Below, in pieces: positions 16,015 through 26,179 of a stretch of 64,000 nucleotides of DNA. The DNA comes from Bacteroidales bacterium (GTDB lineage: Bacteria > Bacteroidota > Bacteroidia > Bacteroidales > VadinHA17): positions 1-64,000 of the forward strand of contig WXFD01000053.1 in NCBI GenBank assembly GCA_009877105.1. The letters run 5' to 3'. The position numbers and the translations under genes are program-made. A model generated the notes under the pieces. It was not told the DNA's origin. It saw only the letters and a list, made by a program, of their open reading frames with translations, and ran no database searches. The number at the start of each line of letters is the position of its first letter. The stretch's first letter is position 1.

Positions 16015-16680
16015 TCAGACTTTATCACCGGGTTTAAGGTAAAACCCGATTGCATTGAGGGAATCACTTCTCCGGTAATATTCCGGATCAGAAAGCATGG
16101 TGTTTTCCAGCCGGCAAACCTTAACCATCACACTGCCTTCTTTCGGCTTCATCACCTGAACACCTTTCGTGTTCCTGCTGTCGACCGCATTGATCAGTGA
16201 GGTATTGAATAACACTGCTTTCCTGATACTGCTCATCGCAACAAGATCTGTATCCTGCTCTAAATGTTCAATAAAGATAAGACGTGATTCACTGTTGAAA
16301 GCGCCCCTGAGCTTTTTTCTGGCATATTCGGTTTTGTAGCTGTCGAAAGAGATTTTCCCGATCTTGCCATTTTCAAATGCAACAATCAGAAAGCCTTTAT
16401 ATCTCTTGTCCCCGGTAATATAGACCGGCCTTTCCCCGGGTTCCGTATCGATCTTCCGGAGTGCCTGAAACTTGTCGGCAAGCTCCTTTTTCTGAACCTT
16501 GTATACATTGCACCGGGAGGTAAAGACAAGTATCTCGCCTGAATTGGAATCATCACCGGTTTTAATTGCCAGGGGACCGGGAGCAGATTCCCTTAACGAT
16601 TCATTTCTTTCTGCCATCTCTATTTTTCTCTTCAGACTCTCTGCGCTTCGCATCATTGCAAGGTTTTGATAAGAACCCAA
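16015..16680 (-). CDS. Isolated topoisomerase IIA (GyrA/ParC-like) C-terminal domain
   Basis: This 221-residue protein lacks any breakage-reunion domain but has repeated strands of the GyrA/ParC beta-pinwheel: EILVFTSRCNVYKVQKKEL, FLIVAFENGKIGKISFDSY, TEYARKKLRGAFNSES, LVAMSSIRKAVLFNTSLI and SRNTKGVQVMKPKEG. These match the pattern seen in GyrA-type C-terminal domains of some anaerobes (GK...SYxTxxxRKKL...AY, RxTxGVQV). The catalytic Tyr region is absent, and only 77 bases separate the start from the macrodomain gene, so the N-terminal part is not simply out of frame. It begins with TTG at 16680 or ATG at 16656. It could be a free-standing DNA-wrapping domain or the leftover of a lost gene. 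Confidence 0.6.
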   Translation of the reverse strand: MGSYQNLAMMRSAESLKRKIEMAERNESLRESAPGPLAIKTGDDSNSGEILVFTSRCNVYKVQKKELADKFQALRKIDTEPGERPVYITGDKRYKGFLIVAFENGKIGKISFDSYKTEYARKKLRGAFNSESRLIFIEHLEQDTDLVAMSSIRKAVLFNTSLINAVDSRNTKGVQVMKPKEGSVMVKVCRLENTMLSDPEYYRRSDSLNAIGFYLKPGDKV

Positions 16681-16756
16681 AATTGAGAATTATTTGTTCC
16701 GGTCCTTCAGATTTTACTGAATTATTTGCTATGATCATGCACCATGAACCCGGAAC

Positions 16757-17269
16757 TCAGACATTCAGCAGCCTTTCATAGATTTGATGGTTCTCCCTGT
16801 CAAAACAAACGAACAGCACCTCAGTCAGGGACTTATCGGTTTTCAGGAACTCCCTTACAGCAGTGATTGCGATCCTTGCGGCCCTCTCTTTCGGAAAGTT
16901 ATAGACGCCGGTACTTATGTTGGGAAATGCAATTGTTCCGGCGCCGTACTTAACTGCGAGCTTCAATGAATTTGTATACGCGTCTGCGAGCAACTTGTCT
17001 TCGTTATACATGCCCCCGTGCCATACCGGCCCTACAGTATGAATTACATGTTTAGCCGGCAATTTTCCGGCAGTGGTTATTACGGCTTCGCCCGGGGGAC
17101 AGCTTCCCCGGCTGGCAACGATTTCCATGCATTCCCTGAGGATGGCCCCGCCTCCGGCCCTGTGGATAGCGCCGTCAACCCCACCTCCGCCAAGAAGCGA
17201 TGAGTTTGCGGCGTTGACTATCACATCAGCACGGGTTCTCGTTATGTCACCCGATATGAGTTTAAGCAT
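16757..17269 (-). CDS. Macrodomain O-acetyl-ADP-ribose deacetylase (YmdB-like)
   Basis: This is a 170-residue stand-alone macrodomain. The ADP-ribose-binding motifs are intact: [34 protein letters not shown], and the phosphate loop SGVYNFP in the variant [14 protein letters not shown]. The Asn and Asp of VNAAN and GVDGA match those used by the deacetylase/ADP-ribosyl hydrolase family. It is cytoplasmic (no signal). The start overlaps by 8 bases the end of the upstream zinc-ribbon gene, so the two are probably cotranscribed. Confidence 0.9.
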   Translation of the reverse strand: MLKLISGDITRTRADVIVNAANSSLLGGGGVDGAIHRAGGGAILRECMEIVASRGSCPPGEAVITTAGKLPAKHVIHTVGPVWHGGMYNEDKLLADAYTNSLKLAVKYGAGTIAFPNISTGVYNFPKERAARIAITAVREFLKTDKSLTEVLFVCFDRENHQIYERLLNV

Positions 17270-17579
17270 TCCCTGACCTCCCTGATTTTGAATTGTCCCA
17301 ACGCGTACCCTGCCAGTGACTTATTCTGCCCTCATTCCTGCATTCCGGACAGAGCCACTCAATTTCATCCTTTAAATCTGATAACCTGACATGCACTGTT
17401 CCCCGGCATCCCTTTTTGAAGCATCTGATCCGGGAAATCGTGTATTTTGAAGGCATCATGCCCGTTGCTGCGTCAACCACAAGTGCATGAAAGCATGCCA
17501 TCTCCCTGCCTTCCCGATTCATCTCTTCCGGAATTTTTCCTTCATCATCAAGGAAGTGCAGCAGATTTGATTTATACAT
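17262..17579 (-). CDS. Small zinc-ribbon protein of unknown function
   Basis: This 105-residue protein has a four-Cys ribbon: [13 protein letters not shown] supplies the first two cysteines (C-x4-C) and [10 protein letters not shown] the second pair (CxxC). It ends with [12 protein letters not shown] recall uncharacterised proteins with the same ribbon and a similar WQGTxWDN tail in other bacteria, but no function. It overlaps the macrodomain gene by 8 bases, which suggests a two-gene operon. Confidence 0.7.
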   Translation of the reverse strand: MYKSNLLHFLDDEGKIPEEMNREGREMACFHALVVDAATGMMPSKYTISRIRCFKKGCRGTVHVRLSDLKDEIEWLCPECRNEGRISHWQGTRWDNSKSGRSGNA

Positions 17580-17822
17580 TTCTACCGATTTAAGTATAAT
17601 TATAATTTCACGTTAAATGGCATTGTTGCATCGGCAAATTTACGGTAAGACAGGTACAAGTTCCATTCATGTGACAGAAAAAAATAATTTTCTTTTGCCC
17701 TAACGGATATCAGGGCCTGAGCGGATATTAAAGACAGATACATAGCGTTCACTTACCCGGATGTACTTTTGTATCGCCCGGCGGCAGAGGGAAACGACAC
17801 GTGTCCGTTGATAAGCTTAATC

Positions 17823-19601
17823 TCAGTGGGTGAACTGCAGCTCAGTGAGCGTCTTGTAAAGCCCGCTCCCATTGGAGATCAGGTCGGAGTGTGTTCCCTG
17901 TTCAACAATTCTCCCGTCATTCAGAACAATTATATGATCGGCATTGCGGACAGTAGAAAGCCTGTGGGCTATCACAAGTGAGGTACGCCCTTCCATCAGT
18001 TTCTCCAGGGCCTCCTGCACCTGTCGTTCCGATTCAGAATCGAGTGATGAGGTAGCTTCGTCAAGAATTAATATACGGGGGTTTTTCAGGACAGCACGGG
18101 CAATGGCAATTCTCTGGCGCTGTCCTCCCGAAAGCTGAACTCCTCTTTCCCCCACCACCGTATCAAGCTTTCCGGGGAATGTTTCGATAAAAGTCCAGGC
18201 GTTGGCCTGTTTTGCAGCCTCAATGATCTCATCTTCATTTGCGTCTGTCTTGCCGTATGCGATATTTTCGCGGATGGTTCCTCCAAAGAGAAAAACATCC
18301 TGCATTACCACGGCCATCTGCGACCGAAGTGTTGTCAGCGGGAAGAGGCTGCTTTCCCTGCCGTCAAACAGGATCTTCCCTTCTGTCGGTTCATAAAGTC
18401 TGAGCAGCAGCGCTGCGATTGTTGACTTTCCGGCACCGCTCGGACCCACCAGTGCCACCTGCCTGCCGGGTGCCACGGTAAAGCTTACATCCTTTAAAAC
18501 AGCCACCTCATCTCGCGACGGATACCTGAACCCAACGCCCTCGAATGTTATCCCGCCCCTGATCAGGTGGACCATGTCTGACAAAGGTGCGGCGTCAAGC
18601 TCCTCAGTCTTTTCATCAAGCAGCTGCAAAAGGTTTTCCGAGGCTCCGATCGTTTTCTGAAGCCTGGCATAAACACCTGCCATGCCGGCTATATTACCGC
18701 CGATGAAACCGGAGTATATCACAAATGAAAAGAGCTGGCCTGCTTCCATTTGCCCCCTGGCAATCATGGTTGCACCCTGCCAGATGACGGCAGCCATGGA
18801 CACAAAGAAACCAAGAACAATGAATGAGATGGCGGCCTGGTATTTACCCCCGGTGATTCCCGCCCTGGCTACCTGCTCTGTCTTTTCACGGTAGCGATGA
18901 CTCTCAAATGATTCATTGGTGAAAACCTTGACGTTCTGTATCCCCTGGAGCGTCTCTTCCACGATTGTGTTTGACTCGGCCACAAAGGCCTGGGCTTTTT
19001 TAGAATAGCGCCTGATGGCTCTTCCTGAATAAAACGCCAGTAACGAGATAGCCGGTACAATGGTCAGCGTGAATAAAGTCAGCCTGAATGAGCTGACCAT
19101 CATGAGGGTAATACCCCCGGTGATCACCAGCAACTGTGATAGAAGGTCGGCCAGTGTGTTTGTCAGGCTATCCTGCAGCAGCGAGATATCGGACGAAATC
19201 CGGCTGTTGAGTTCACCTACCCTCCTCGACGAGAAGAATGCCATCGGGAGTCTTATCAGGTGGTCATATAGATGCTGGCGGATGGAAGCCAGTGTTTTTT
19301 CAGTCACAACCACGAAAAGACGCGTTCTGGTATACGCAAAAAGAGACTGGGCAACAAGTATGCCGAGCAGCAGGAGGCCGGTTCGGGTGATTTCGGCTGT
19401 CAGTCCTCCGCTGTTGGCCTGGTCAACCATTTCACCCAGAAGGCGGGGGAACATCAGGCTTGCAGCGGTGGAGAGAAACAGAAACACAAGGCCGAGCGCA
19501 AACTTCCCCCTGTAAGGCTTCAGAAACCTGTAAAGTTTCATTATCTGCCTCAATCCTGACCCTGCCGGTGTAGCTGATTTCTCTGCCATCTGTTGCTCCA
19601 T
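17823..19601 (-). CDS. ABC exporter, MsbA/MdlB-like half-transporter
   Basis: This 592-residue protein fuses a six-helix exporter domain (about residues 30-330) to an ATPase. The ATPase shows Walker A GPSGAGKST, the signature LSGGQRQRIAIARA, Walker B ILILDEATSSLDSES and the H-loop VIAHRLSTV. One half-transporter must dimerise. The family moves lipids, peptides or drugs outward; the substrate cannot be read from sequence. It starts at MEQQMAEK (or at M5). There is no operon partner on this strand within 200 bases. Confidence 0.92.
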   Translation of the reverse strand: MEQQMAEKSATPAGSGLRQIMKLYRFLKPYRGKFALGLVFLFLSTAASLMFPRLLGEMVDQANSGGLTAEITRTGLLLLGILVAQSLFAYTRTRLFVVVTEKTLASIRQHLYDHLIRLPMAFFSSRRVGELNSRISSDISLLQDSLTNTLADLLSQLLVITGGITLMMVSSFRLTLFTLTIVPAISLLAFYSGRAIRRYSKKAQAFVAESNTIVEETLQGIQNVKVFTNESFESHRYREKTEQVARAGITGGKYQAAISFIVLGFFVSMAAVIWQGATMIARGQMEAGQLFSFVIYSGFIGGNIAGMAGVYARLQKTIGASENLLQLLDEKTEELDAAPLSDMVHLIRGGITFEGVGFRYPSRDEVAVLKDVSFTVAPGRQVALVGPSGAGKSTIAALLLRLYEPTEGKILFDGRESSLFPLTTLRSQMAVVMQDVFLFGGTIRENIAYGKTDANEDEIIEAAKQANAWTFIETFPGKLDTVVGERGVQLSGGQRQRIAIARAVLKNPRILILDEATSSLDSESERQVQEALEKLMEGRTSLVIAHRLSTVRNADHIIVLNDGRIVEQGTHSDLISNGSGLYKTLTELQFTH

Positions 19602-20192
19602 CTGATAAAGAAATGCAAATATAGGGGTTAATGTTCACCGTTGTAATGCATTTTGCGTTAACCATCCCTGAATCACCGGCGTGCAGTAGCAAAGCCGGAA
19701 GCCAGTTGCTGGTACCAGCGTACAGGAATAACCAGGTTGATTAATTGTATCATCAGCAAGTGATGTCCTTCGTCTCTAGGGAAAGGCTGCAAACAGAAGA
19801 ATTCTAAAGTGCCATTAATTTTTGATCGGAAAGAACGAATCATCATTTTATTTTTCCTCCAGTCAGGATTTAAACAAAATAATCTCCTCAAGTGTAACCG
19901 GCATCAATGATAATTTGCGGTAAAAGGTCTTCAGGCAGGGTACTGATTATGCTGAACCCGAAGCAGGGTAAAGTTGCTATTCCAGACCTTTGAAAAGTAC
20001 AATCCAGACAACGTAATCGTATATTTCCCTAAAGACAGGTCACTGATCACCAGCGGCTGCAGGAGTATCATGAAACAAGAAAACAGCAGGCGCCAGGACG
20101 GAAATGGAAATGGTTATAAAAGAAACCATGTCACGGCATGGAATTATTGCTTACATTTATCTTTCACTTTGTACAGGTAAAAATATTATTCA
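19602..20192. other. Gene-free stretch
   Basis: This 591-bp stretch lies between divergent genes. Only short frames without recognisable similarity are present. I saw no clear promoter match, structured RNA or insertion-sequence remnant. It must contain the promoters of both the ABC exporter and the SGNH hydrolase. Confidence 0.5.
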
Positions 20193-20984
20193 ATGAGGGA
20201 AATTAAATTCATACTTCCGGTCATTCTTGCTTGCATTCCATTTATCTGCTCTGATGGTCAGGTCAACAGCAATAATCTTGATTTGGTTTTTATCGGGAAT
20301 AGCATAACCCAGGGTGATGATCCTGAAAAGGATTCGCCTCCGGCCAGTTCATCTGAATATATCAGGACCCTTAGGGGAGTGGAATCGGTCAGATTCCTGA
20401 ACCGCGGCAGGAGCGGCTACACAACGGTTGATTTTCTTCCGGCAGCAGGAGGCGAACTTCTAAATGCCATCTTTGCTGTCAGGGAGTTTCATACTGATAA
20501 AAGCCGTCAGCTTGTTTTTTCCATTTCCCTGGGCACCAACGACAGTGCCGAAGAAGGACCCAAAGGTTCGCCTCTTCATCCTGAAGAGTACCATTTCAAC
20601 CTGAAAGCGATAACTGACAGACTCCTTGCTGATTTTCCGGGATGTATCGTTGTGTATCAGCAGCCAATTTGGTACAGTCCCAATACATATAATTTTTCGA
20701 GGTACCTGAAAGCCGGACTTGAACGGCTGCAGTCATATTTCCCGGAACTGCAGGCACTGGTACGGGAATATTCCCAGACCAGGCCGGGACAGGTCTTCAT
20801 GGGCGATACCAGGGCTTTCGGTTATTTCAAGGACAATTATCTTACAGATCTTATACCCGAATCGGGGAATGCGGGAACATTCTATCTGCATCCCAATAAA
20901 AAGGGAACCGAGGCGCTCGGCAGATTCTGGGGCGACGGTATTTATGAGGCACTCGTGCTGAAGCGGACGGGAAAAGGTTTTTAG
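20193..20984 (+). CDS. Secreted SGNH/GDSL hydrolase
   Basis: This 263-residue protein has an N-terminal signal peptide (FILPVILACIPFICSDGQ) and the SGNH blocks in order: block I FIGNSITQG (Ser nucleophile), block II-like GRSGYTTVDFL, block III SISLGTNDS and block V with the catalytic His (FYLHPNKKG). Members are lipases, esterases and carbohydrate deacetylases; sialate or polysaccharide O-acetyl esterase activity is plausible in this setting. It is a single gene with no operon partner. Confidence 0.88.
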   Translation: MREIKFILPVILACIPFICSDGQVNSNNLDLVFIGNSITQGDDPEKDSPPASSSEYIRTLRGVESVRFLNRGRSGYTTVDFLPAAGGELLNAIFAVREFHTDKSRQLVFSISLGTNDSAEEGPKGSPLHPEEYHFNLKAITDRLLADFPGCIVVYQQPIWYSPNTYNFSRYLKAGLERLQSYFPELQALVREYSQTRPGQVFMGDTRAFGYFKDNYLTDLIPESGNAGTFYLHPNKKGTEALGRFWGDGIYEALVLKRTGKGF

Positions 20985-21092
20985 GTAACATGGCTATAAA
21001 ATCATAAAACCGTCGATCAGAAAAGGGACAATTTTCAAACAGGGAACCAGTCAGACCAGGCAGGCGGGGTTTTACTTTGCCTAAGGGCATTG

Positions 21093-21353
21093 TCAGCTTC
21101 CATTGCGCTGTTCGGCAATCAGATACCAGGCATCCTTCAGGGTCTCATGTTTAAGAATGAATTGTCTTCCTTCAACAGTCATCACCCTGAAATAATCAGC
21201 AACAGGATATTCGGGATTCGCATTGCCCTGGTACCAGCGGTCGGTTATTTCCCGGATTGTATAGTTCCTTCCCTGCCAGAAAAGACTTACAGGGCATTCG
21301 TCAGAATTGCAGTCTGGCAGGGTTGTGACGATAATTGGAATCAGGGTCGGCAT
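21093..21353 (-). CDS. Small DUF6504-like protein
   Basis: This 86-residue protein carries the pattern PVSLFWQGRNYTIREITDRW followed by ADYFRVMTVEGRQFIL and DAWYLI. The run of FxWxGRxYxVxExxDRWY and YFRV resembles small cytoplasmic DUF6504-type proteins of unknown function. The start ATG at 21353 directly follows an in-frame stop. The stretch from 21354 to 21698 on either strand shows nothing else. Confidence 0.55.
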   Translation of the reverse strand: MPTLIPIIVTTLPDCNSDECPVSLFWQGRNYTIREITDRWYQGNANPEYPVADYFRVMTVEGRQFILKHETLKDAWYLIAEQRNGS

Positions 21354-21698
21354 CGGTCATACAGGTAAATTTTTCCATAAAGTTACTGGTCCTGCTGATA
21401 TAATATATCATAGTTTTCCTGGTTGGTGGGCCTGGTTATTTTCAGGACCTTATAATGACGACGGACCGGTAATGACTTTATGGTTGTTATCAGTATATAA
21501 CAAGGCATAAAGTAAACAATGACGGGTTAAACGGAATCCTTGGGGAGGGCCTGGCAGGAATTGCGTCGATGCATTTAACGGAAAAGTCTTAAAAAAACTA
21601 AAAATAGAGACCGGCAGGCAAATGAAGGGCCTTCAAGTCAATTATTATCCCTAATTTTAGTTATTATTAATTCTGATCAATATCTAACACCTGAAATT

Positions 21699-23006
21699 AT
21701 GAAAAAGCAGTTACTTTTTTTCTTTACAATGCTTCTTTTTATCGGTTGCAGGAATCAGACCCCGCAAACTGAGGTGGCGGAAGTGGATAAGATTTATCAG
21801 TATGTTATAAAAGGCGGTCATGTGATCGATCCCAAAAATAATATTGATGAGGTCATGGATGTTGCAATTTCCGCGCCGACGACCCTTGACAGGGGATATG
21901 ACAGGGGAAGCAGGGACGGAAAGATTGCCCTCGTTGCCAAAAACATTAATCCGAATCTGGGGGTGCAGGTTATTGATGCAACGGGCTTATATGTCACTCC
22001 GGGTCTGATCGACATGCATGTTCATGTATTCTGGGGAACCGATATGGAAGGTACGTACAGGAACGGCCCCATGAGTGTTCCCCCTGACGGATTTGCACTC
22101 AGGACAGGTGTTACAACCGTGGTTGATGCGGGATGTGCGGGGTGGAGGAATTTCGAGACTTTCAAGAAACAGACCATTGATATTTCAAATACAAGGGTTC
22201 TTGCTTTCCTGAACATTGTTGGTGAAGGAATGGCAGGAGGAAAATACGAAAATAACCTGGATGATATGGATGCCCGCAAAACAGCCGATATGATCCTGAA
22301 ATATCCTGAAGATATTGTTGGCATAAAGAATGCTCATTACTACGGGCCCGGTGACTCTTATCTGATTCCGATTGAAAGGGGCATTGAAGCCGGAAGACTG
22401 GCCGGTGATAAACCGTTAATGCTTGATGGCAGGCTGACCGAAGCTGTTTTTGACCGGTTCAGGCCGGGAGACATTTTTACTCATTGCTATGGACGGCCAA
22501 TACTCGATTCTGCTGACAATATGAAGCCTTTTGTACTCAGGGCTCGTGAAAAGGGGATAATATTTGACGTTGGTTTTGGCGGAGCCAGTTTCAGGTATCC
22601 GATCGGTGCACCGGCCACCAGGGCCGGATTCTATCCTGATGTGATAAGTACCGACCTGCATGTAAACAGTATGAATTCGGCTATGAAAGATATGCCCAAT
22701 ATCATGTCGATATTTCTGGCCCTGGGAATGAGCCTGCCGGATGTGATTAAAGCAAGTACATGGAATCCTGCCAGGTGCATAAAAAGGGAAGATCTGGGAC
22801 ATCTGTCGGCAGGTGCAGTTGCTGACGTGACAATTTTCAGCCTGAGGGAGGGTGACTTTGGATTCCTGGTAATAGGCGGGGAGATCAAAGGAACAAAAAG
22901 GATTGAAAATGAAATAACAATAAGGGGAGGCCAGGTCGTTTACAATCTTAACGGCAGGATTAATCCGATTTCATTGCCCATGGCCCAGAATCAAAGAGGA
23001 AGATAA
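21699..23006 (+). CDS. Amidohydrolase/deacetylase-family metallohydrolase lipoprotein
   Basis: This 435-residue protein has a lipoprotein signal (MLLFIGC, Cys17). The amidohydrolase fold begins with a beta-sandwich strand (YVIKGGHVIDPKNN), then the metal-binding HxH in TPGLIDMHVHVFWG. A further metal His lies in GDIFTHCYGRP and the catalytic Asp in VISTDLHVNSMN. The closing sandwich strand is LSAGAVADVTIF. It resembles the amidohydrolase/deacetylase subgroup annotated as dihydroorotase-like. The substrate is unknown, and its envelope location argues against pyrimidine synthesis. Confidence 0.85.
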   Translation: MKKQLLFFFTMLLFIGCRNQTPQTEVAEVDKIYQYVIKGGHVIDPKNNIDEVMDVAISAPTTLDRGYDRGSRDGKIALVAKNINPNLGVQVIDATGLYVTPGLIDMHVHVFWGTDMEGTYRNGPMSVPPDGFALRTGVTTVVDAGCAGWRNFETFKKQTIDISNTRVLAFLNIVGEGMAGGKYENNLDDMDARKTADMILKYPEDIVGIKNAHYYGPGDSYLIPIERGIEAGRLAGDKPLMLDGRLTEAVFDRFRPGDIFTHCYGRPILDSADNMKPFVLRAREKGIIFDVGFGGASFRYPIGAPATRAGFYPDVISTDLHVNSMNSAMKDMPNIMSIFLALGMSLPDVIKASTWNPARCIKREDLGHLSAGAVADVTIFSLREGDFGFLVIGGEIKGTKRIENEITIRGGQVVYNLNGRINPISLPMAQNQRGR

Positions 23007-23079
23007 GTAGCAGGAAATACCTCAACCTCCGAACAAAATACTTCCGGTTATGTTATAATGAATATTAAATCATTTTAAC

Positions 23080-23598
23080 ATGAAAAAAGAAGTATTAATT
23101 CTCAGAGGATTTACCCTGCTGTTAATTGCCGGGCTGTTTTTTGCATCATGTTCAAAGAAGGAATCTGGCCCTGAATCGAATCTGATCGGTACCTGGGTCT
23201 TTGGCAGTGCAACTTTTGATACAAAGGTTGGAGGCAAATCGTTAAAAAAGTATCTGATGGACGAGCTGGAACTGACCGATGCTGAGGCTCAGCAATTTGT
23301 TGTCATGTTTAATGCTATGTTGCAGCAGTCATTCACCGGCAGCCTTCAGGTCAAATCTGACAATACCTACAGCTCTACCATGGGTGGAGAAACTGATACC
23401 GGGACCTGGAGCCTGAGTGATGATGGTAAAAAACTGACAGTCGTCTCATCTTCTGAGCCTCCGGTTATTTTTGACGTGCTCGAGCTCACCTCATCCAGGG
23501 TTATGCTCAAGACCACACAGTTCGTGGAAGAGGATTTAAATGGCGATGATGTGGATGAAGTCATTACCGTTGTGGTTGAAATGACTTTTACAAAATAA
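23080..23598 (+). CDS. Lipocalin-like lipoprotein
   Basis: This 172-residue protein has a lipoprotein signal (LIAGLFFASC, Cys24). It is followed by the typical opening of lipocalin-like Bacteroidota proteins, NLIGTWVFGSATF, then a beta-rich body (SFTGSLQVKSDNTYSS, TGTWSLSDDGKKLTVV). Its function is unknown. It follows the amidohydrolase by 73 bases and could be cotranscribed. Confidence 0.7.
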   Translation: MKKEVLILRGFTLLLIAGLFFASCSKKESGPESNLIGTWVFGSATFDTKVGGKSLKKYLMDELELTDAEAQQFVVMFNAMLQQSFTGSLQVKSDNTYSSTMGGETDTGTWSLSDDGKKLTVVSSSEPPVIFDVLELTSSRVMLKTTQFVEEDLNGDDVDEVITVVVEMTFTK

Positions 23599-23849
23599 GC
23601 GGTTGTGAATAGGGTGAAAGCATTCCTTTTATGTCAGAACAGTCTGTTTTAATCGTGAAGGGTTAATGTTTCGCTTGCAAGTCCGTAACAGGGAATGGCG
23701 ATGTCCCGGGTCGGGAGGGCTGTATTTAACATTCTCTTCCTGCTGCATACCCGGTCCGCGGTGGCAGCTGGTATGTAATTCATGCAGGAATGATTATTAA
23801 TTTCCGACGATGAATTACATTGCATGAAATTATATGTTATCGTTTCGGG

Positions 23850-25256
23850 ATGTTCAATTTTACAGCATTATACACTGATCAGTATCAGCTGACAATGGCC
23901 CAGGCATACTTCATGAACGGGCAGAAGGACAATTTAACCGTTTTCGACTATTTCTTCAGGAAGCTGCCTTTTGGAGGTGGTTATGCGATTTTTGCCGGCC
24001 TTGATGTTCTGCTGGAAATACTTGCGGATTTCAGGTTTGACAAAAACGATCTGGAATTTCTGAAAGAAAAAGGATTTCATCCTGACTTTATCACCTATCT
24101 CGGGAAGTTCAGGTTCCGGGGTAATATCTACTCATCGGAAGAAGGTGACCTGATCTTCCCGGTACGGCCTGTCTTGCAGGTTGAGGCAAACATCATTGAG
24201 GCCCAGTTAACTGAGACTATCCTGTTGAATATTCTTAATTTTCAGTCACTGGTTGCAACCAAGGCGAGCCGTATGCGCCAGGTTGCAGGAGACCGTACCC
24301 TTATTGACTTTGGATTACGCAGGGCACAGGGCCCCGGAGGATACTATGCAAGCAGGGCTGCAATCATAGGAGGTTTTGATGCGACAAGCAATGTTGCGGC
24401 GGGGCGCGACTTCAACATTCCGGTATCGGGTACCATGGCTCATTCCTATATTGAAAGCTTTGACAGTGAACTTGCTGCTTTTGATCATTTCGCTGAAGTT
24501 CACCCTCATGATTGTGTTTTACTCGTTGATACCTACGATACCCTGAACAGCGGCCTGCCCAACGCCATGAAAACAGCAAGAAAGATGGAAGAGAAAGGAC
24601 ACAGGCTCAGGGGAATCAGACTTGACAGCGGCGATCTGGCCTATCTTTCCAAAAAAAGTCGTGAAATGCTTGACAAGGCAGGATTTGATTACGTAAGGAT
24701 TGCTGTTTCGAACCAGCTGGATGAATATATTATCCAGAGCCTTATTGCCCAGGAGGCGCCGATCGATATTTTCGGTGTAGGAACCAGCCTCGTGACCGGT
24801 TATCCCGATGCGGCCCTCGATGGAGTCTTTAAGCTCGCTTATTCGGGAGGAAAACCTCGGATCAAGTTGTCGGAGAATGTGACTAAAGTCACACTGCCCC
24901 ACAAAAAACAGGTTTTCAGGATCCTTGAAAATAATGGCACTTATTCCGGAGCCGAAGCAGTTGCCATGGCTGATGAGACAGATGTTGATATTATTTATCA
25001 TCCTTTATACCCTTCAAAATCCATGTTTACTGGTAACCGTAAGAAGGAAATCCTGTTGCATAAAGTAATGGAAGGAGGCAGGAAACTGACGGCTACTCAG
25101 AGCCTGCAGCAGATTTCAGCGTACAGTAGAAGTCGTCTGGATCTTCTGCCGGAAGAGTTCAAGCGTTTCAACAATCCGCATGGTTACAAGGTGGGACTGA
25201 GTGAGAAGCTGAGAGATGAAAGGGACAGGCTTGTTGAAGAATACAGGAAATTATGA
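23850..25256 (+). CDS. pncB: Nicotinate phosphoribosyltransferase
   Basis: This 468-residue enzyme of NAD salvage converts nicotinate and PRPP to nicotinate mononucleotide. The opening MFNFTALYTDQYQLTMAQAY is typical. The phosphoribosyltransferase core shows TLIDFGLRRAQGPGG, GTMAHSYIESF (with the phosphorylated His), GIRLDSGDLAYLSKK and FGVGTSLVTG. I chose the ATG at 23850; an upstream in-frame ATG at 23820 would add ten poorly conserved residues. It ends one base before pncA, so the two form a salvage operon. Confidence 0.93.
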   Translation: MFNFTALYTDQYQLTMAQAYFMNGQKDNLTVFDYFFRKLPFGGGYAIFAGLDVLLEILADFRFDKNDLEFLKEKGFHPDFITYLGKFRFRGNIYSSEEGDLIFPVRPVLQVEANIIEAQLTETILLNILNFQSLVATKASRMRQVAGDRTLIDFGLRRAQGPGGYYASRAAIIGGFDATSNVAAGRDFNIPVSGTMAHSYIESFDSELAAFDHFAEVHPHDCVLLVDTYDTLNSGLPNAMKTARKMEEKGHRLRGIRLDSGDLAYLSKKSREMLDKAGFDYVRIAVSNQLDEYIIQSLIAQEAPIDIFGVGTSLVTGYPDAALDGVFKLAYSGGKPRIKLSENVTKVTLPHKKQVFRILENNGTYSGAEAVAMADETDVDIIYHPLYPSKSMFTGNRKKEILLHKVMEGGRKLTATQSLQQISAYSRSRLDLLPEEFKRFNNPHGYKVGLSEKLRDERDRLVEEYRKL

Positions 25257-25257
25257 T

Positions 25258-25866
25258 ATGAATGCACTTGTTATCATTGATGTTCAGAATGATTTCATGC
25301 CTGACGGTTCATTGGGAGTTCCCGAAGGCGACGATATTGTAAGGGTCATAAATTCCATACAGGATTGCTTTGACCTGGTAATTGCCACCCAGGACTGGCA
25401 TCCGCATGACCATGTTAGTTTTGCTTCAAACCATCACGGGAAAGCGGTGTTTGAAAAAATCGATCTGGACGGAGTCGGTCAGACCCTGTGGCCGGATCAT
25501 TGTGTTCAGGGCACAAAAGGAGCCGGGTTCCATCCGGATCTTGAAACCCACAGGTTTGCTGCCATTTTCCGGAAAGGAATGAACCCGGGAGTAGACAGCT
25601 ACAGCGGATTTTACGACAACAATCATCAGGTATCTACCGGCCTTGCCGGCTATCTCAGGGAGAAGGGAGTGACTAAAGCCTATTTCTGCGGCCTTGCTTC
25701 TGACATCTGTGTGTATTATAGCATTAAGGATGCTCTCGCTGAGGGATTTCCTTCAGTATTTATTGAAGATGCCTCAAAACCGCTGAATAAGGAATCCTTT
25801 GAAGACCAGAAAAAAGAGCTTGCGGGATTGGGAGTCAGAATTATCAGCAGCAGCGACTTTTTCTGA
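25258..25866 (+). CDS. pncA: Nicotinamidase
   Basis: This 202-residue isochorismatase-fold hydrolase converts nicotinamide to nicotinate, feeding PncB upstream. The catalytic triad is seen as Asp in ALVIIDVQNDF, Lys in FRKGMNPGVDSYS and the Cys nucleophile in GLASDICVYY. The metal-binding residues are in TQDWHPHDHVSF. The ATG at 25258 comes one base after the pncB stop. The downstream stretch 25867-26179 (313 bp) shows no gene I can support. Confidence 0.94.
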   Translation: MNALVIIDVQNDFMPDGSLGVPEGDDIVRVINSIQDCFDLVIATQDWHPHDHVSFASNHHGKAVFEKIDLDGVGQTLWPDHCVQGTKGAGFHPDLETHRFAAIFRKGMNPGVDSYSGFYDNNHQVSTGLAGYLREKGVTKAYFCGLASDICVYYSIKDALAEGFPSVFIEDASKPLNKESFEDQKKELAGLGVRIISSSDFF

Positions 25867-26179
25867 AAGAAAAGTAATTGGTATCTGCTGATGGCATGCC
25901 CATTGTTTCGTTTTTCCCGGTGACCGGAAAGCATATTTCAACATCCGGAAGAGATCCTGGGGATTTTTTAGATTTAATTGCTTTCGGTCTTCCATCCAAT
26001 GCAGAATTGAGGTTTTCTTCCGGCATTGTACGGTAATGTATACGGAGTTTATCAATCGCTGACTGAAACAAATCCAGGACCTTCTGGGATCAGTCAGGCA
26101 ATTTACGGGACCAGTATGTGAACCAAATCCGGTTTTTTTTGTTATAAATAGGTTCCTCACATCTTTAATACTTAAACCT

